In this document: in pieces, positions 13,590-23,937 of the stretch
How positions within the stretch are numbered: position 1 is the first letter of the stretch
Layout of the letters: every line of letters starts with the position of its first letter
DNA from: Datnioides undecimradiatus
Lineage: Eukaryota > Chordata > Actinopteri > Lobotiformes > Datnioididae
Direction: 5' to 3'
NCBI GenBank assembly: GCA_008933995.1
Contig: WARS01000029.1
Span: forward strand, 22,504,879-22,568,878
Length of the DNA stretch: 64,000 nt
The notes under the pieces: model-generated
Database searches by the model: none
What the model saw: only the letters and a program-made list of their open reading frames with translations
Told to the model about the DNA's origin: nothing
Program-made: the position numbers and the translations under genes

Positions 13590-13781
13590 ATGGGCTTTTG
13601 CTGGAGAGGGGAGTGTGGCGACGGGCCTTGCTGGGCAGGCCATTATGTGCCCCGCTGTGCTGGTTGGGTGGGCCCCACCGTGCTGCTCTGCATCTATGGT
13701 TTCTGCTCCATGATGAGGCCCATAGAGCCCTTCATGACAGAGTTTCTCACTGGAACGTACAAGAATCTCACCACAGAACAG
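13590..13781 (+). CDS. slc19a3: slc19a3-like coding exon 1 (aa 1-64)
   Basis: The ATG has a strong context (A at -3, G at +4), and an in-frame TAA at 13527-13529 with no ATG between fixes this start if the exon is contiguous. It encodes an unusual Cys/Gly/Trp-rich leader (Cys at 4, 9, 14 and 23), helix 1 (about aa 28-48) with the conserved Glu46 (human ThTr2 Glu32), and the N59-L-T glycosylation sequon in the first outer loop. The donor CAG|GTGAGT is in phase 0. Confidence 0.88.
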
Positions 13782-16700
13782 GTGAGTTACTGAGCTATGA
13801 AATGAGATATGTGGCTGCAGCGGTGACGGCAGCCTGGGGTTATTAGATTTACTCACTTTTTTGTTTTAATACATAACATGAATAAGTTATGTTAATATGA
13901 ATATAAAGTATGTCTTGTGTGGATGTGCAGATTGAAGGTACAGTCGAAAGTTACACATGTATATATTTGTTCACGTATACTCAAAACCACAGGAACTACT
14001 TGCTTTAATATAGTAAGTGTACAGTGACCACCTACTGGTTAGTACAATATTATTAAAGTTGAATATCATTATTTATGCCATAATGCCCACTTAATACTCT
14101 AAACAAAGGCTTGAAGCATGCATCAGCTCCTCTGTGAGCCTGTGTGACCAGTAATTACCCATAACATGCTTTAGATAAACCCAGCTGAAGTGTTTACATG
14201 CACCTTTGGAGAAGCTCTGAGAGCCACGTTCTCCGTCTCACTAGTAGAAGGGTTGAAAGTGTGAATTTTGCATTGCCATGTATTTCCAAGACCTTCTTTT
14301 TTTTTATGATGGAGCACCAAACTTCACAGGCTGGGTCATTTATGCCATCCCTCCCTCAGAGGCCTCAGTATGGTGCAGCAGAATGAATGTTGAAGAACAT
14401 GATGAGCACGCTCTTGGTTGAGCTTCTGACCTGAGAGGCTTTCTCCTGTCGAGAAGGCTGCAGGCTCTTTCACCGCAAAGACGGCTGTTTGGTCTCTGGG
14501 TTGTGGAATAGCTCTCATGATTCTTGCGATGAAGCTATCGACCGAATATGATCCTTGCAACCTGCTCATGTCTGAGGTCCACCTTAAAGTCGTGATGCAT
14601 GTCTGCAAACACCTGTAACACAGGTTCCATTGTTGATTGCATGACATAATCCTAAATACAGAGTCCCTAAATGTAGTTTACAATGCCGCATCTCCGTGAA
14701 ACAAAGCGGTCACATGTTGTTTTAATCACTCAATGTTTCGTCTCGGAGGAAGGACACATGTTGTAATGTTCAAAACATCCTCTCTTCATTCATTTTCTCC
14801 CCATGCATGAAGGAATAATGTGCAGATAGAGCAAAGTGACGCCGGCATGAAATCGACAAATATCAGCAGAGAAGCCTTGTTCACACGATGCTGGAGTAAA
14901 GTTTGGTGCAGACTGAGCAGAACAGGAGAGCCTCTACAGTACGGTGGCGTTACAAAGAAACTAAACAGGGTCCTTCACACCTCTGCAATGACAATCACTT
15001 TGCGATGCACAAAGCAGGATGGCGGCCGCTTTGTTCACACATATTATGGCAGGCGCTCTCAAGGTGTACTCACTGGATGCTCCGCCATGTACGATGCAAA
15101 TTACCTTTTCAACTCGTGGTCCTGAGTGGCTTTCGAGATTCTATATTAACTAAGTTTGTGAACAAAGTACAGATCCCACAAGCTCATTCACTGCTCCGAG
15201 CATATCAACAACTTGATGCTGGAGCTATTGAAAATATACCTGACTGTATTTGTTGCAGAGATTTCAGGGATGACTACTGCCAACCTGATATTCCCCTCAA
15301 GGTGCATCTCAGTCGAACAGTTACCAGTTTGCACAGAATGACTGCTGGAGTGTTGATGCAATCCATGTTTATTCACCACAAATGGGCAAAGTCTTCACTG
15401 TGTGCTTGCTGTTTGCATCGCTGGAAAACAAATTTATGTGGAAATCCATCTCTTCCTTCAATTAAGGGAGATCTCATTTAAGCCTATCTTCTATTAACTG
15501 CTACAGCAGCTTCAGCGAAAATGATATCACTGATTGTTGAGGACAAAACCGAACAATAACCCCTGCAAACCCTGCAAGAGGAACGTTGGCCCTCATATTG
15601 GCACAAAGGAAGCTCAGGGAGGCAAAAACCAGTATCGAAAGTTGTAGATTATGAGTCATGGTTGGAGATACTTATGGTAACCATGGTAACAGCTGTGAAA
15701 TACCGCATCTGAAAACAAGTTCTCATTCGTACAGAAGTCACAGTCATGCTGCACACGCTCACGTAGCGTTCCAAACAGGTAGGTCGCAGAGGTGACCTTT
15801 CTTCGGAGCCGGAGGAGCGCAACCCGTTGAGCATGTTGTTCCTTTGATCGATAGAAAAAGATTAAAATGACCCGGCTGATGAAAAATGCCAAAAATGGCC
15901 ACTATCTTGTTTCGGAGATACATTTTGATGAAAGCTCACCAAACCACCAACGCCACGGACAAATGCATTTAGTTTCTGAAAATCCTGAGTTTGCAGTAGC
16001 GGTTACATACTCAGTTCTGATGTAAAGGATGCAAACAGGAAACAGTCGGACTGATAATGATCGGATAAAACTGCACAGGATTGCAGGCAGGCGTTGTTTT
16101 GTGCATGTGTTTATAGTGTTTAGAATGTGGAAATTACCAGTATTAGACAACTGTAAGAGTCTATAATGAGGTTAGGTATTGTGATAACCTTAGGGATCAT
16201 GCATTTAAGTTTAAACCAGCAGCATCAACAGCTGACTTCACTGTCATACACATGTTGTTGCTTTCACTGAAGCAGAATCGGACGGAAATCTTAAAATCCT
16301 GTTTTAAATATAATTTTCATCAAGGCCAAAGTGGAGCAAACAAAAGAATTAATAAGAGCAACAGCTCAGCAGCCATATTTTGAATACAGGGGCCCGGCTT
16401 TCACGCTGCAGCCATTGTTTTCATTTGCATAAATTTAAAATGTGTCAGCCTGTCACATTACGAGCCTCGTTCGTGACGCTTCCCGTCCCATCACAAACGC
16501 GCAAGGAGTCATTCTTCAATGACAGTAAACAGCGGTGGAACTGCATCTGGTGCCTCGCTGTCACCGCATACCCCTCGCATTAAATCAGCAGTCGGGGATC
16601 ATCTTTGAGGATATAATTAGGTCTCTGTTTGCCTTCCTCCATCTCCAGGTGACTAGACAGGTGTATCCTGTGTGGACCTACTCCAGCCTGCTTCTCCTCG

Positions 16701-19700
16701 CCCCGGTCCTCCTGGTGACAGACTTCCTCAGGTACAAGCCTGTAATCATCCTCCAGGGGCTCACCTATGTCACGGCGTTCCTGCTGGTACTGTTGGGCTC
16801 GGGGGTCCGCTCGGCTCAGTTGGCCTTCTTCTGCTACAGCATCGCCACGGCAGCGGATGTGGCCTATTTCTCCTACATTTACAGCATGGTTCAGCCCAGC
16901 TATTATCAGAGAGTGACCAGTTACATCCGAGGGGCCATACTGCTGGGCTACGCTGTGGGTGCCCTGCTGGCTCAGCTGCTTGTGTCTGTGGGCGGGGTGT
17001 CCTTGTATTTCTTAGCATTGCTAACGCTCATATTTGTCTCCATAGCACTGATAACCTCCTTTTTCCTGCCAATGCCCAAGACTAGTTTATATTATAAGGG
17101 AACATATTCTGCACAGCAGGGGAACTCAGGTGAGGACTCTCAAAGCTCTGAAGGCCTGGGCCTTTTCAGCCTAACAGCTGCCAAGCACGTTTGGAGGGTG
17201 TTCACGGGACTCATGCTGGACTGCAAGACATGCTTTTCTTCTGTGGCCGTGGTCTTCTTCTGCATATGGGCAGCTATGGGGACGTGCGGCTTTTACCAGG
17301 TTACGAGCTACATCCAGCTCCTCTGGGAGAACATGCAGCCCCGTAACTTTACAGCCTACAACGGAGGGGTGGACGCCATCAGCACGTTGTCAGGTAACCA
17401 GTGCACCCCTGAGTTGTTTTGCTGATTTATATCTTTTTTTACCAAGCAATAAAAAGTAACTCTGCACTTTTAAATCTGCAAATATTTCCCAAAATGTTCA
17501 TCTAAATACTTCCTGCTTTCTCTAATTGTCCTTGATTTAGTATAATGGTGAATGAACCACACTTGAATGCCCAAAACCTTTTACAACTGGCTTTGCATGC
17601 ACTCACACAGCACATGAGCTACCCTGCATGGGGGCTGGCCTGCGTATCAGCAGCAGCTTAGGGTTCAGCGTTGTGGTCAGGTCAGGTCAAGGTCAGGTCA
17701 ACAGGTGGAGCCAGAGATTGAACCCAGAGATTAATGGATGACCCGCTCTACCCTCTGAACTCTCCCATAAAAAGATATGGAAAAACTCTGCTGCCTCCCA
17801 CGTCTCACATGCCCGATAGTTTGATTTAAACCCAAGAGGAACAATCTGCAAACTGAATCACCCTGAATGCGCAGCCGCTGCATATCCGTCTTAGGAGAAC
17901 CGGCTTGTGGTTCTTGCAGAAACTAGTTCAAACACTTTCATTACAGCTCTCGGGTGTTACACGCAATCCGCTACAAAATATAATTGAATAAATAGACAGA
18001 CAGAAAACACAATCCCTTTCTACTATCAGTATTTCACAAACCCCCAAAGCACAGCAGACAATAGGAGCAGCATTAATTAGACTATTTAATTGCCTGCTCT
18101 CATCCCCAGATGGGTATAGCAGCTGCCGCCATCCAGCCAGTGCACTTTTATTGATTATGGTACTGATACATTCCTGTATTCCCCAGAAACCGAAGGCAAT
18201 TACTCTGTGTAAACCACATCCAGCTGTATGCCTTTCACTTGTAAATGGTTCTGCCCAACATGCAGTCAAGCTGTAGGGCCCATGTCGGATATTTCCCCAA
18301 AGATTCCTGTTGTATTTTCTCTGTTCCACACTTAGAAAACATCCCTGAGGTAAAAAAAAACCAAAAAAAAAACCTGGTAGAAACCGATAGGGGGAAAAAT
18401 ATGCATATTTATTGCTAATGTGGAAAAATATGGCAGAAATGCAAAACGTAATTTACTATTTTCTTATTCAGCATATTAATAACTGCATGTCCCGGGGCCT
18501 GAAAACAACATTTTTTTTAGTTGCTCATTAATATTAAGATAAAACCAAATGTGTGTGCAGAACAACCTTAGTTATAGCTCAGTTATAGTTATGTTTTCAA
18601 GGAGAGGGAGTTACCGAGCATCTCACTACTCATCCGTGGTTCAAAGCAGTGATTACAAGTCATTTACATTTCAAACATATATTGAAATCAATGGATAATG
18701 TATTCAGAACACAGGCGCAGTCAGGACAATGTTCCCTGGTCAGGGATGTCCAAGGTTGTCCATTTAATTTAGCCTTTAGCTGCACACTGGATATATTCTA
18801 CATTCCAACAGAGGCCACACGCTGGAATTCAAAGTGTGCAAATTCAGATTTTTACTCCCCCACACACAGCAACACGCATACAGTATGATGCTGTCTAATC
18901 AGCGGCAGCAACCAAACACAGCGTGAGGTCAGTGCAAAATGATTCGATGTGACCAGCGTGCAGCTTCTGTCTGGGGGCTTCATGACTACGATCACAGTGG
19001 AACTGATGGTGTCCCCGTGAAATTGACGAGATTAGCAGAGTTAATTCGATTTGGGTTTGAGGACTGCAAATGTATGTCAGGCAGTCTGTGATGCACACTG
19101 AGGGCACGGGGTTTGAAAGACAGGGGCAAATATGGGAGGGCTTCCCAAAGAAGCTACTGAAATATATAGAGTTTGAGAAGATCTGGAGTTCTCCGAGAAC
19201 AAAAGTTTATATTTAGCTGCGTTCGGGTGCTGCTGCATTGATTTCAAACCTTTAGCCACGCTAGCAGCACGGCTCTGTGGGTGATTATATCAGTCAGTCT
19301 GCTCACTTCTTGGATCCAGAGATATTTGTGTTATATTTAGATGGATTAGCATTATATTTGGTCCACATATTAATGTTCCCCCTAAAATGATTCCTTTAAC
19401 TAAATACAACCATTGCCAATAGAGCATTTCCATTGCCCAATACTTTTATTTGTCTCAGCTCTACTTTTTGTTTAATACCGATTGGCAACCGTTAGCACGC
19501 GTGCTGATTTTAGCATTTAGCTCCAAGCGCTAAGTTAAACCCAGCCTCACAGACAGCTGGTGTGGCTGCAGACTGTGGGTCTTGTTAATCCATCCCTCAC
19601 CAGCATCACAACTTTGTACAAGCTCAAAACAAATCGATAAAGTGCCACTTCATCCCAAAAAACCAGAGGCGCAGCAACAACAACAGATACTGAACACACG

Positions 19701-22700
19701 CCTGATACAATATGAGTTAATGCAAATGCAAACTTGCACTACTGATGCGTTTCACTTGTGGCAACTCAAAGCACTTTGAGGTCCAACACAGAGACTGCAG
19801 AATCCATGTTGGGCGATTTGGCAGCTCGCGGTTTCCATCCAACGCCAGTGTGCGGTGCCAGTTCAGGAAGTCTTGTGTGCTTTTTGTAGTGAGATGGAAA
19901 TTAAACCAATTAAACCAGCTAAAACCACGATATTTCCCCAACAACACCATAAGTAAAAAGTCATCTGCCGTGACCTCGTTCTTTTCCAGAACGATACTAA
20001 CAATACTTGCTTTGCACAAGCGAGAAATCTGAAAACCACTGGCTTTAATCAGAGGTTTCTGCAGAATCACTGAATATATCAATGTTCTTGCCCGCCAATA
20101 GGGTTGTAAGGTTAGTCAAAGACTGTTCTCTTGGCTTCATACTCACGAAGTCAACAGCGTCTTTACTCATTCAGCATTCAAACCACACCGCCATCTTTCC
20201 CCAATCTTCGCCAGACCATGATCTTTCTACAAACTTGACCTTAAAGTGTTTTTGTGGCCTAAATCCAGAGGACGGAGGGCAGGAAGTCTGGTCCCTGGTG
20301 TCAAAGCCCAGCGCTTCCTCCTCCAACAATCTGCCCCGATCACTTACATACAACTGAAACAGTTCTTGGACTGGAGTTACCTTTATTCAAAAACACACTT
20401 TGCATTTAATTTAGTGACATATAAATGTCATTTTCATGCTACAACGCCTCCTTCATATTGATGGAAGATAGAAAACGGGTCAAAGTATTGAATAAATACA
20501 AACACATATCCAATTAAATTCCAATACGACCACCAATTACCAATCTCCTGCTGTTTAAACATACTGCAGACCCCGGCTGTAGTATCGATCCCTCTCTATG
20601 AAGCCGTGCAGCTAGCTCCTGCTGACCCCGCTAAGCCTCCAATTGACTCTCAGCTGTGGAAGCTGCTCTAATTATTCAGTCTCCACTCGACCCCTCCTCT
20701 GCTAATCGGAGTCCTGGGGACTGATTGAGAACATGTTAAATACACGTTCTGGCCCGGGTGGTGTCCATGTTGGACTATTAGCACGTATTGACCACGAATG
20801 GGGCGAGGAAATCAAAGGAAATGCACACATTTAAATGAGTGAAGCAATTATACTCTCTTTGTATTCTAGTGGATAAAACGCTCCACAGGAGTGGGTCCGT
20901 GTCTCCCGGGGCCGGGAGGTCATGGATGTCCCTATTTACACTCGCCTCATTGAATGAGATGAGGTTTGTGTTTTGTTTAACCTTCAGCAATTACAGGAAA
21001 CCTTTGACAACATATGCGATGCAGATGTAGCATCAGAGGCGTGGGTCCGACAGGGTGAGGGGACAGGATGTGTCCAGGGGGTGACACTGAAATATAATTG
21101 GCCATCCCGCCTGATTATCCTAAAATATGATTGGCTATCTGCCTTAAAAGGGATGATATGACACTGAAACATAATGTATACCCGTATGTACTTCAACACG
21201 CAGTTGGGCCACCGTCAAGGTCTGACAATGCCACTGGAGGAGATGGGGGAAGAGAGGTGGTGGGAAAAGGGGCGGTGGCACTGGAAGGGTGGTAAATGTG
21301 GCACATGTTTACGGATAATCACTGTGTCAGAAAGTGGAAAAGACCCAGAAAGAGCCAAAAGGTTCGCATCAAGCCTTATACGAGGCCTTCAAACGGTGGG
21401 GAGACCTACCAGGCTGCACAGTGCTGCTGTGTTTCACAGATCCAACAGGTCAGTGTTGTTTTAGTTAACATGTATTTTGTGCGTCAGGCAACATTAATTA
21501 CTTGCTGAACTTGCCTCCAGCTTGACCTGCAGTTGTCTTGGTGCTGGTGCTGTCACTTCGCCTCGTTGCTTTGACATCCCAACTCTGAAGAGGGATAAGA
21601 GAGGAAGAGATGGTTAGTGAGGGGAATACTAGTGAGATATGGTTGATCTGGAGTCCCCGTCCACAGGGCTGAAGGCCTCTTAACTCCCCTCACATGTGGT
21701 TCATCAGGGCTGCACTGTGCCACCATGTGGCTGAAGTGAGAAACACCACTTTCTACACTGATGTTGATTCTGATCAGAGTGCAACTTTAGGAGATTTTCA
21801 TATTGGATATTATTGTATGCAAGTAATTTGATCCGTTTAATGTCTTCATGTTATAAAAGACTGTCAGTTTCACATTTTTATTAATATTTGAAAGATTTTG
21901 TGAGGAATGGATGGAGAAACACCATCAAAATCACATGAATTTAAATTAAGAATGAATTGGTTTTGCATTTTTTTTAAGAAATGAATCAAAAGAGGTATAG
22001 AAATAGATTAATAGAGATGTAGACATGTTAATAATGATTACACGTGATGCATGTAATCCTCTAATGGCCATATGTTTGTGTACAAAGGGCAATTATCTGC
22101 TTTCACCTTGAGTCAACTCTTTACATTCATGTGTCCATACACAGTGATGTTTTAGGCCTTCCCTTTGCAAAATTGTGATTATTGTGATAAAATTAGATGG
22201 AAACTAATGAAAAGATAAGAAACAACAAGGAGATATGTTATTTTAAATATGTCTTAGATTAGTTTAAAGTGATTAAACAGTGTTGTTTAATGTTTAATGT
22301 TTCGTTCTCTGCTGTCTCTCTTTTGATTGCGTGCTCATTCAGGAGCTGCAGCCTCTGTCGCTGTGGGACACGTGCCTCTGGAGTGGTCTGTGTGGGGGGA
22401 ACTAGTCCTGGGGGGTTTCACATTCGTGATCGCTGGGGCTGTATTCCTCATGGATCTGACTGACAACATCTGGATCAGCTACACGTGCTTCTGCCTCTTC
22501 AAAGTAGTTTACCTGCAGCTCTCCACCATCTGCACGTAAGAATTGCAGAGTTTCGATGTGTGAGGACGTAAATGCACCGTCATGAGTAAATGTGTGTTTT
22601 AAGATCAGATTTATCAACACTGTTCCTTATCAAGTGAAGTAATGTGATTGGTTTGACACCAGATTTAGTTCAAACAGTCATGGATCATTTGATCTTGTGT

Positions 22701-23420
22701 CACCATGAGGTTGAAATCAGCTGTTTCTGAGTGAAATCAGGTGCAGACATTCATGTCCACCTCAGGATGAATTGCTGATAGAGTTTGTTGATACCCTGAA
22801 GCTTCACTTGCATCATCCCCATCACCATCATCAGGCCAGAAATAGTATTTTTCAAATGTTCTTGTCTGTGACCTGCAAAACTAGATACTTTCCCATCTGC
22901 CTCAGCTGTTTAATGCTAATTAGCAAAGGTTAGCATGCAAATGCTCTAAGCTAAAACAGTGGTAACCCTGGTAAACTGGGGGATCTGGTCAGCTGAGCCT
23001 CAGTACAGTGTAAATGAGCTGCTGCGTACGTTTCAGGTTTCAGATCGCCAAGACACTGAGCAGGAGGCGCTACGCGTTGGTATTCGGCGTGAACAGTTTT
23101 GTTGGCACAGTCCTCCAGAGCGTCCTCACCGCCATCGTCATCAACACCAAGTCTCTGCAGCTCACCATCACCTCACAGGTGCTGCAGTACACACATATCA
23201 TGCATATGAGACAAACAGCTGATGAATGAGTTTGTTCTTCATCCACGGACCAAGTAATCCCAACTTTTCTTTTCAGTTTCTTGTCTACGCCTCGTACTTC
23301 GGCGCCATTTCCCTGCTGTTCACAGTCAGAGGTGTGTTTACTGTGCTCCACATGAAACGTCCGGCTGGAGGTAACCACGCAGAGAGAGCCACCAACCTGC
23401 CAGAGGATTCGCACCCTTGA
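13590..23420 (+). CDS. slc19a3: SLC19-family transporter, thiamine transporter 2-like (five coding exons)
   Basis: The coding exons are 13590-13781, 16649-17393, 22343-22535, 23037-23178 and 23277-23420. They join in frame (phases 0, 1, 2, 0) into 471 aa with GT-AG at every junction and no stop or frameshift. SLC19 members are 12-helix plasma-membrane major-facilitator carriers for thiamine (SLC19A2/A3) or folates (SLC19A1). Family hallmarks seen: SMMRPIEPF (aa 40-48), KNLT sequon (N59), PVWTYS (aa 71-76), LRYKPVIILQG (aa 91-101), SYIYS, YQRVTSY, FLPMP (aa 203-207), YNGG, RYALVFGVN and FLVYASYF. SMMRP and the spacing favour SLC19A3 over SLC19A2, but the central loop and C-tail are shorter than in human ThTr2. 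Odd points: a Cys-rich N-terminus about 14 residues longer than human, and substitutions at recalled thiamine-site positions (F124 for Glu110, F108 for Trp94). Family is certain; the SLC19A3 label and the substrate are less so. Confidence 0.9.
13782..16648 (+). other. Intron 1 of the SLC19 gene
   Basis: A 2.9-kb intron with no recognised gene. It contains the longest open frame in the window, 192 codons at 14903-15481 (+). Its Cys/His/Trp-rich composition and lack of family similarity suggest chance. The polypyrimidine tract and CTCCAG acceptor sit at 16622-16648. Confidence 0.85.
16649..17393 (+). CDS. slc19a3: slc19a3-like coding exon 2 (aa 65-312)
   Basis: The largest exon, covering helices 2-6, the cytoplasmic central loop (about aa 208-250) and the start of helix 7. 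It begins VTRQVYPVWTYS, with Trp73 equivalent to human ThTr2 Trp59. Helix 4 reads QLAFFCYS at aa 121-128, so the Glu kept in human SLC19A1/2/3 at this position is Phe124, while Tyr127 is kept. The loop is short compared with human ThTr2. It ends STLS plus one base of Gly313; donor G|GTAACC, phase 1. Confidence 0.93.
17547..17768 (-). mobile_element. tRNA-like dispersed teleost repeat (SINE-like)
   Basis: Read on the minus strand it has GGGTAGAGCGGGTCATCC (A-box-like), GGTTCAATCTCTGGCTCC (B-box-like), CTGAACCCTAAGCTGCT, GCAGGCCAGC and GGTGAATG blocks in the same order as a dispersed repeat very common in percomorph genomes. The copy is diverged and has no clear target duplication. The assignment is from recalled consensus. 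Confidence 0.6.
17675..17700 (+). repeat. GGTCA pentanucleotide array
   Basis: Three GGTCA units, one A, then two more GGTCA units, lying inside the tRNA-like repeat. The array also reads as overlapping AGGTCA nuclear-receptor half-sites. Confidence 0.9.
19436..19578 (-). repeat. GCTAAC-family dispersed repeat, copy in intron 2
   Basis: Blocks CAATACTTTTATTTG, CTCAGCTCTACTTTTTGTTTA, GTTAGCACGCGTGCTGATTT, TTTAGCTCCAAGCGC and CAGCCTCACAGACAGCT follow the order of a well-known teleost repeat, in the same orientation as the copy at 22698-22976. Confidence 0.55.
22343..22535 (+). CDS. slc19a3: slc19a3-like coding exon 3 (aa 313-376)
   Basis: Encodes the rest of helix 8 and helices 9-10: Gly313 completion, AAASVAVGHVPLEW, WGELVLGGF, MDLTDNIWISY and LFKVVYLQLSTIC. 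The order matches AxxAVGY, WGELxL, NIWxCY and FKxxYMLLITIA of human SLC19A2/A3. Acceptor ATTCAG, donor AC|GTAAG, phase 2. Confidence 0.93.
22536..23036 (+). other. Intron 3 of the SLC19 gene
   Basis: A 501-bp intron more than half filled by a dispersed repeat (22698-22976). The acceptor region ends in a direct duplication, GTTTCAG GTTTCAG; only the first AG keeps the reading frame. Confidence 0.85.
22698..22976 (-). repeat. GCTAAC-family dispersed repeat, copy in intron 3
   Basis: Blocks CACCATGAGGTTGA, GACATTCATGTCC, CTCAGGATGAATTG, ACCTGCAAAACTA, TGCCTCAGCTGT and GCTAATTAGCAAAGGTTAGC occur in the order of a common percomorph dispersed repeat. It is antiparallel to the copy at 31777-32031. 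Confidence 0.65.
23037..23178 (+). CDS. slc19a3: slc19a3-like coding exon 4 (aa 377-424)
   Basis: Reads (T)FQIAKTLSRRRYALVFGVN, then helix 11, ending LTITSQ. FQIA and RYALVFGVN(S/T)F are hallmarks of SLC19 thiamine carriers. The acceptor TTTCAG|GTTTCAG is used at its first AG, since the AG seven bases later would shift frame. The donor CAG|GTGCTG is weaker than consensus. Phase 0. Confidence 0.92.
23277..23420 (+). CDS. slc19a3: slc19a3-like terminal coding exon 5 (aa 425-471)
   Basis: Begins FLVYASYFGAISLLF (helix 12), equal in position to QFLVYGSYF/QFLIYASYF of human SLC19A3/A2. A short polar cytoplasmic tail ends LPEDSHP before TGA at 23418-23420. Acceptor CTTTTCTTTTCAG after a 98-bp intron. 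Confidence 0.92.
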   Translation, partial: FLVYASYFGAISLLFTVRGVFTVLHMKRPAGGNHAERATNLPEDSHP

Positions 23421-23933
23421 GGACTCTCCGGGAAACAGAGGAACGTGAGGATTTTAATCATCAGTGTCGTCAGTTATTGCAGCCGCAGCAGCAACGGGGA
23501 AATCATCTGGAGACACTGCACATCCATGTTCATCAAGATACTCAATCCATCAACGCCTGACATCAGCAGGATTCAACTAATCGATCCCACGGTCGTGCTG
23601 TGTCTCGAGCAGTAAAACTGCAATCCCTGCCTGCTGCCACTAGAGGACACTACCTGCACAATGAAAATCAGGTGTGACGCCACACAACCGGCGGCGGTTC
23701 CGTCACAGGCTCTCATTCTCTATGTATGTTTTAATAGATAACACATACTATAACAAGAATAGTTACACTATTATAGTTTCTGGGCGTTTTCCAAGCGTTT
23801 GAAGCCTTTTCAGCTGAGCTTTAATTTTGTTTCTGCAGCAGTTTTATGTCATAAGCTGTCAAAACAATCACGTGATCACGCGGACAAACAGACTCACAAA
23901 CTGTGCTTTGGATGAGTTCTTCAGGCGCATATC
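23421..23933 (+). other. Proximal 3' UTR of the SLC19 gene
   Basis: No AATAAA or ATTAAA occurs between the stop codon and the piggyBac insertion at 23938; only a weak AATAGA is seen near 23733. The first canonical hexamer, AATAAA at 24103-24108, lies inside the transposon. The UTR extent is inferred; no transcript evidence is available. Confidence 0.5.
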
Positions 23934-23937
23934 TTAA

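Larger units (their letters stand above)
17394..22342 (+). other. Intron 2 of the SLC19 gene
   Basis: A 4.9-kb intron. It holds a minus-oriented tRNA-like dispersed repeat (17547-17768), a GGTCA pentamer array inside it, and a GCTAAC-family repeat (19436-19578). At 21090-21165 a sequence of the form AATTGGCCATC/GATTGGCTATC is imperfectly repeated. No extra exon is needed, because exons 2 and 3 join without loss of family residues. Confidence 0.85.

Noticed and set aside
14903-15481. 192-codon plus-strand open frame in intron 1 of the transporter gene
   Set aside because: It is the longest frame in the window but is rich in Cys, His, Trp and Gln, matches no family I know, and lies wholly within an intron. 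A frame of this length is not very improbable by chance in 64 kb read six ways.
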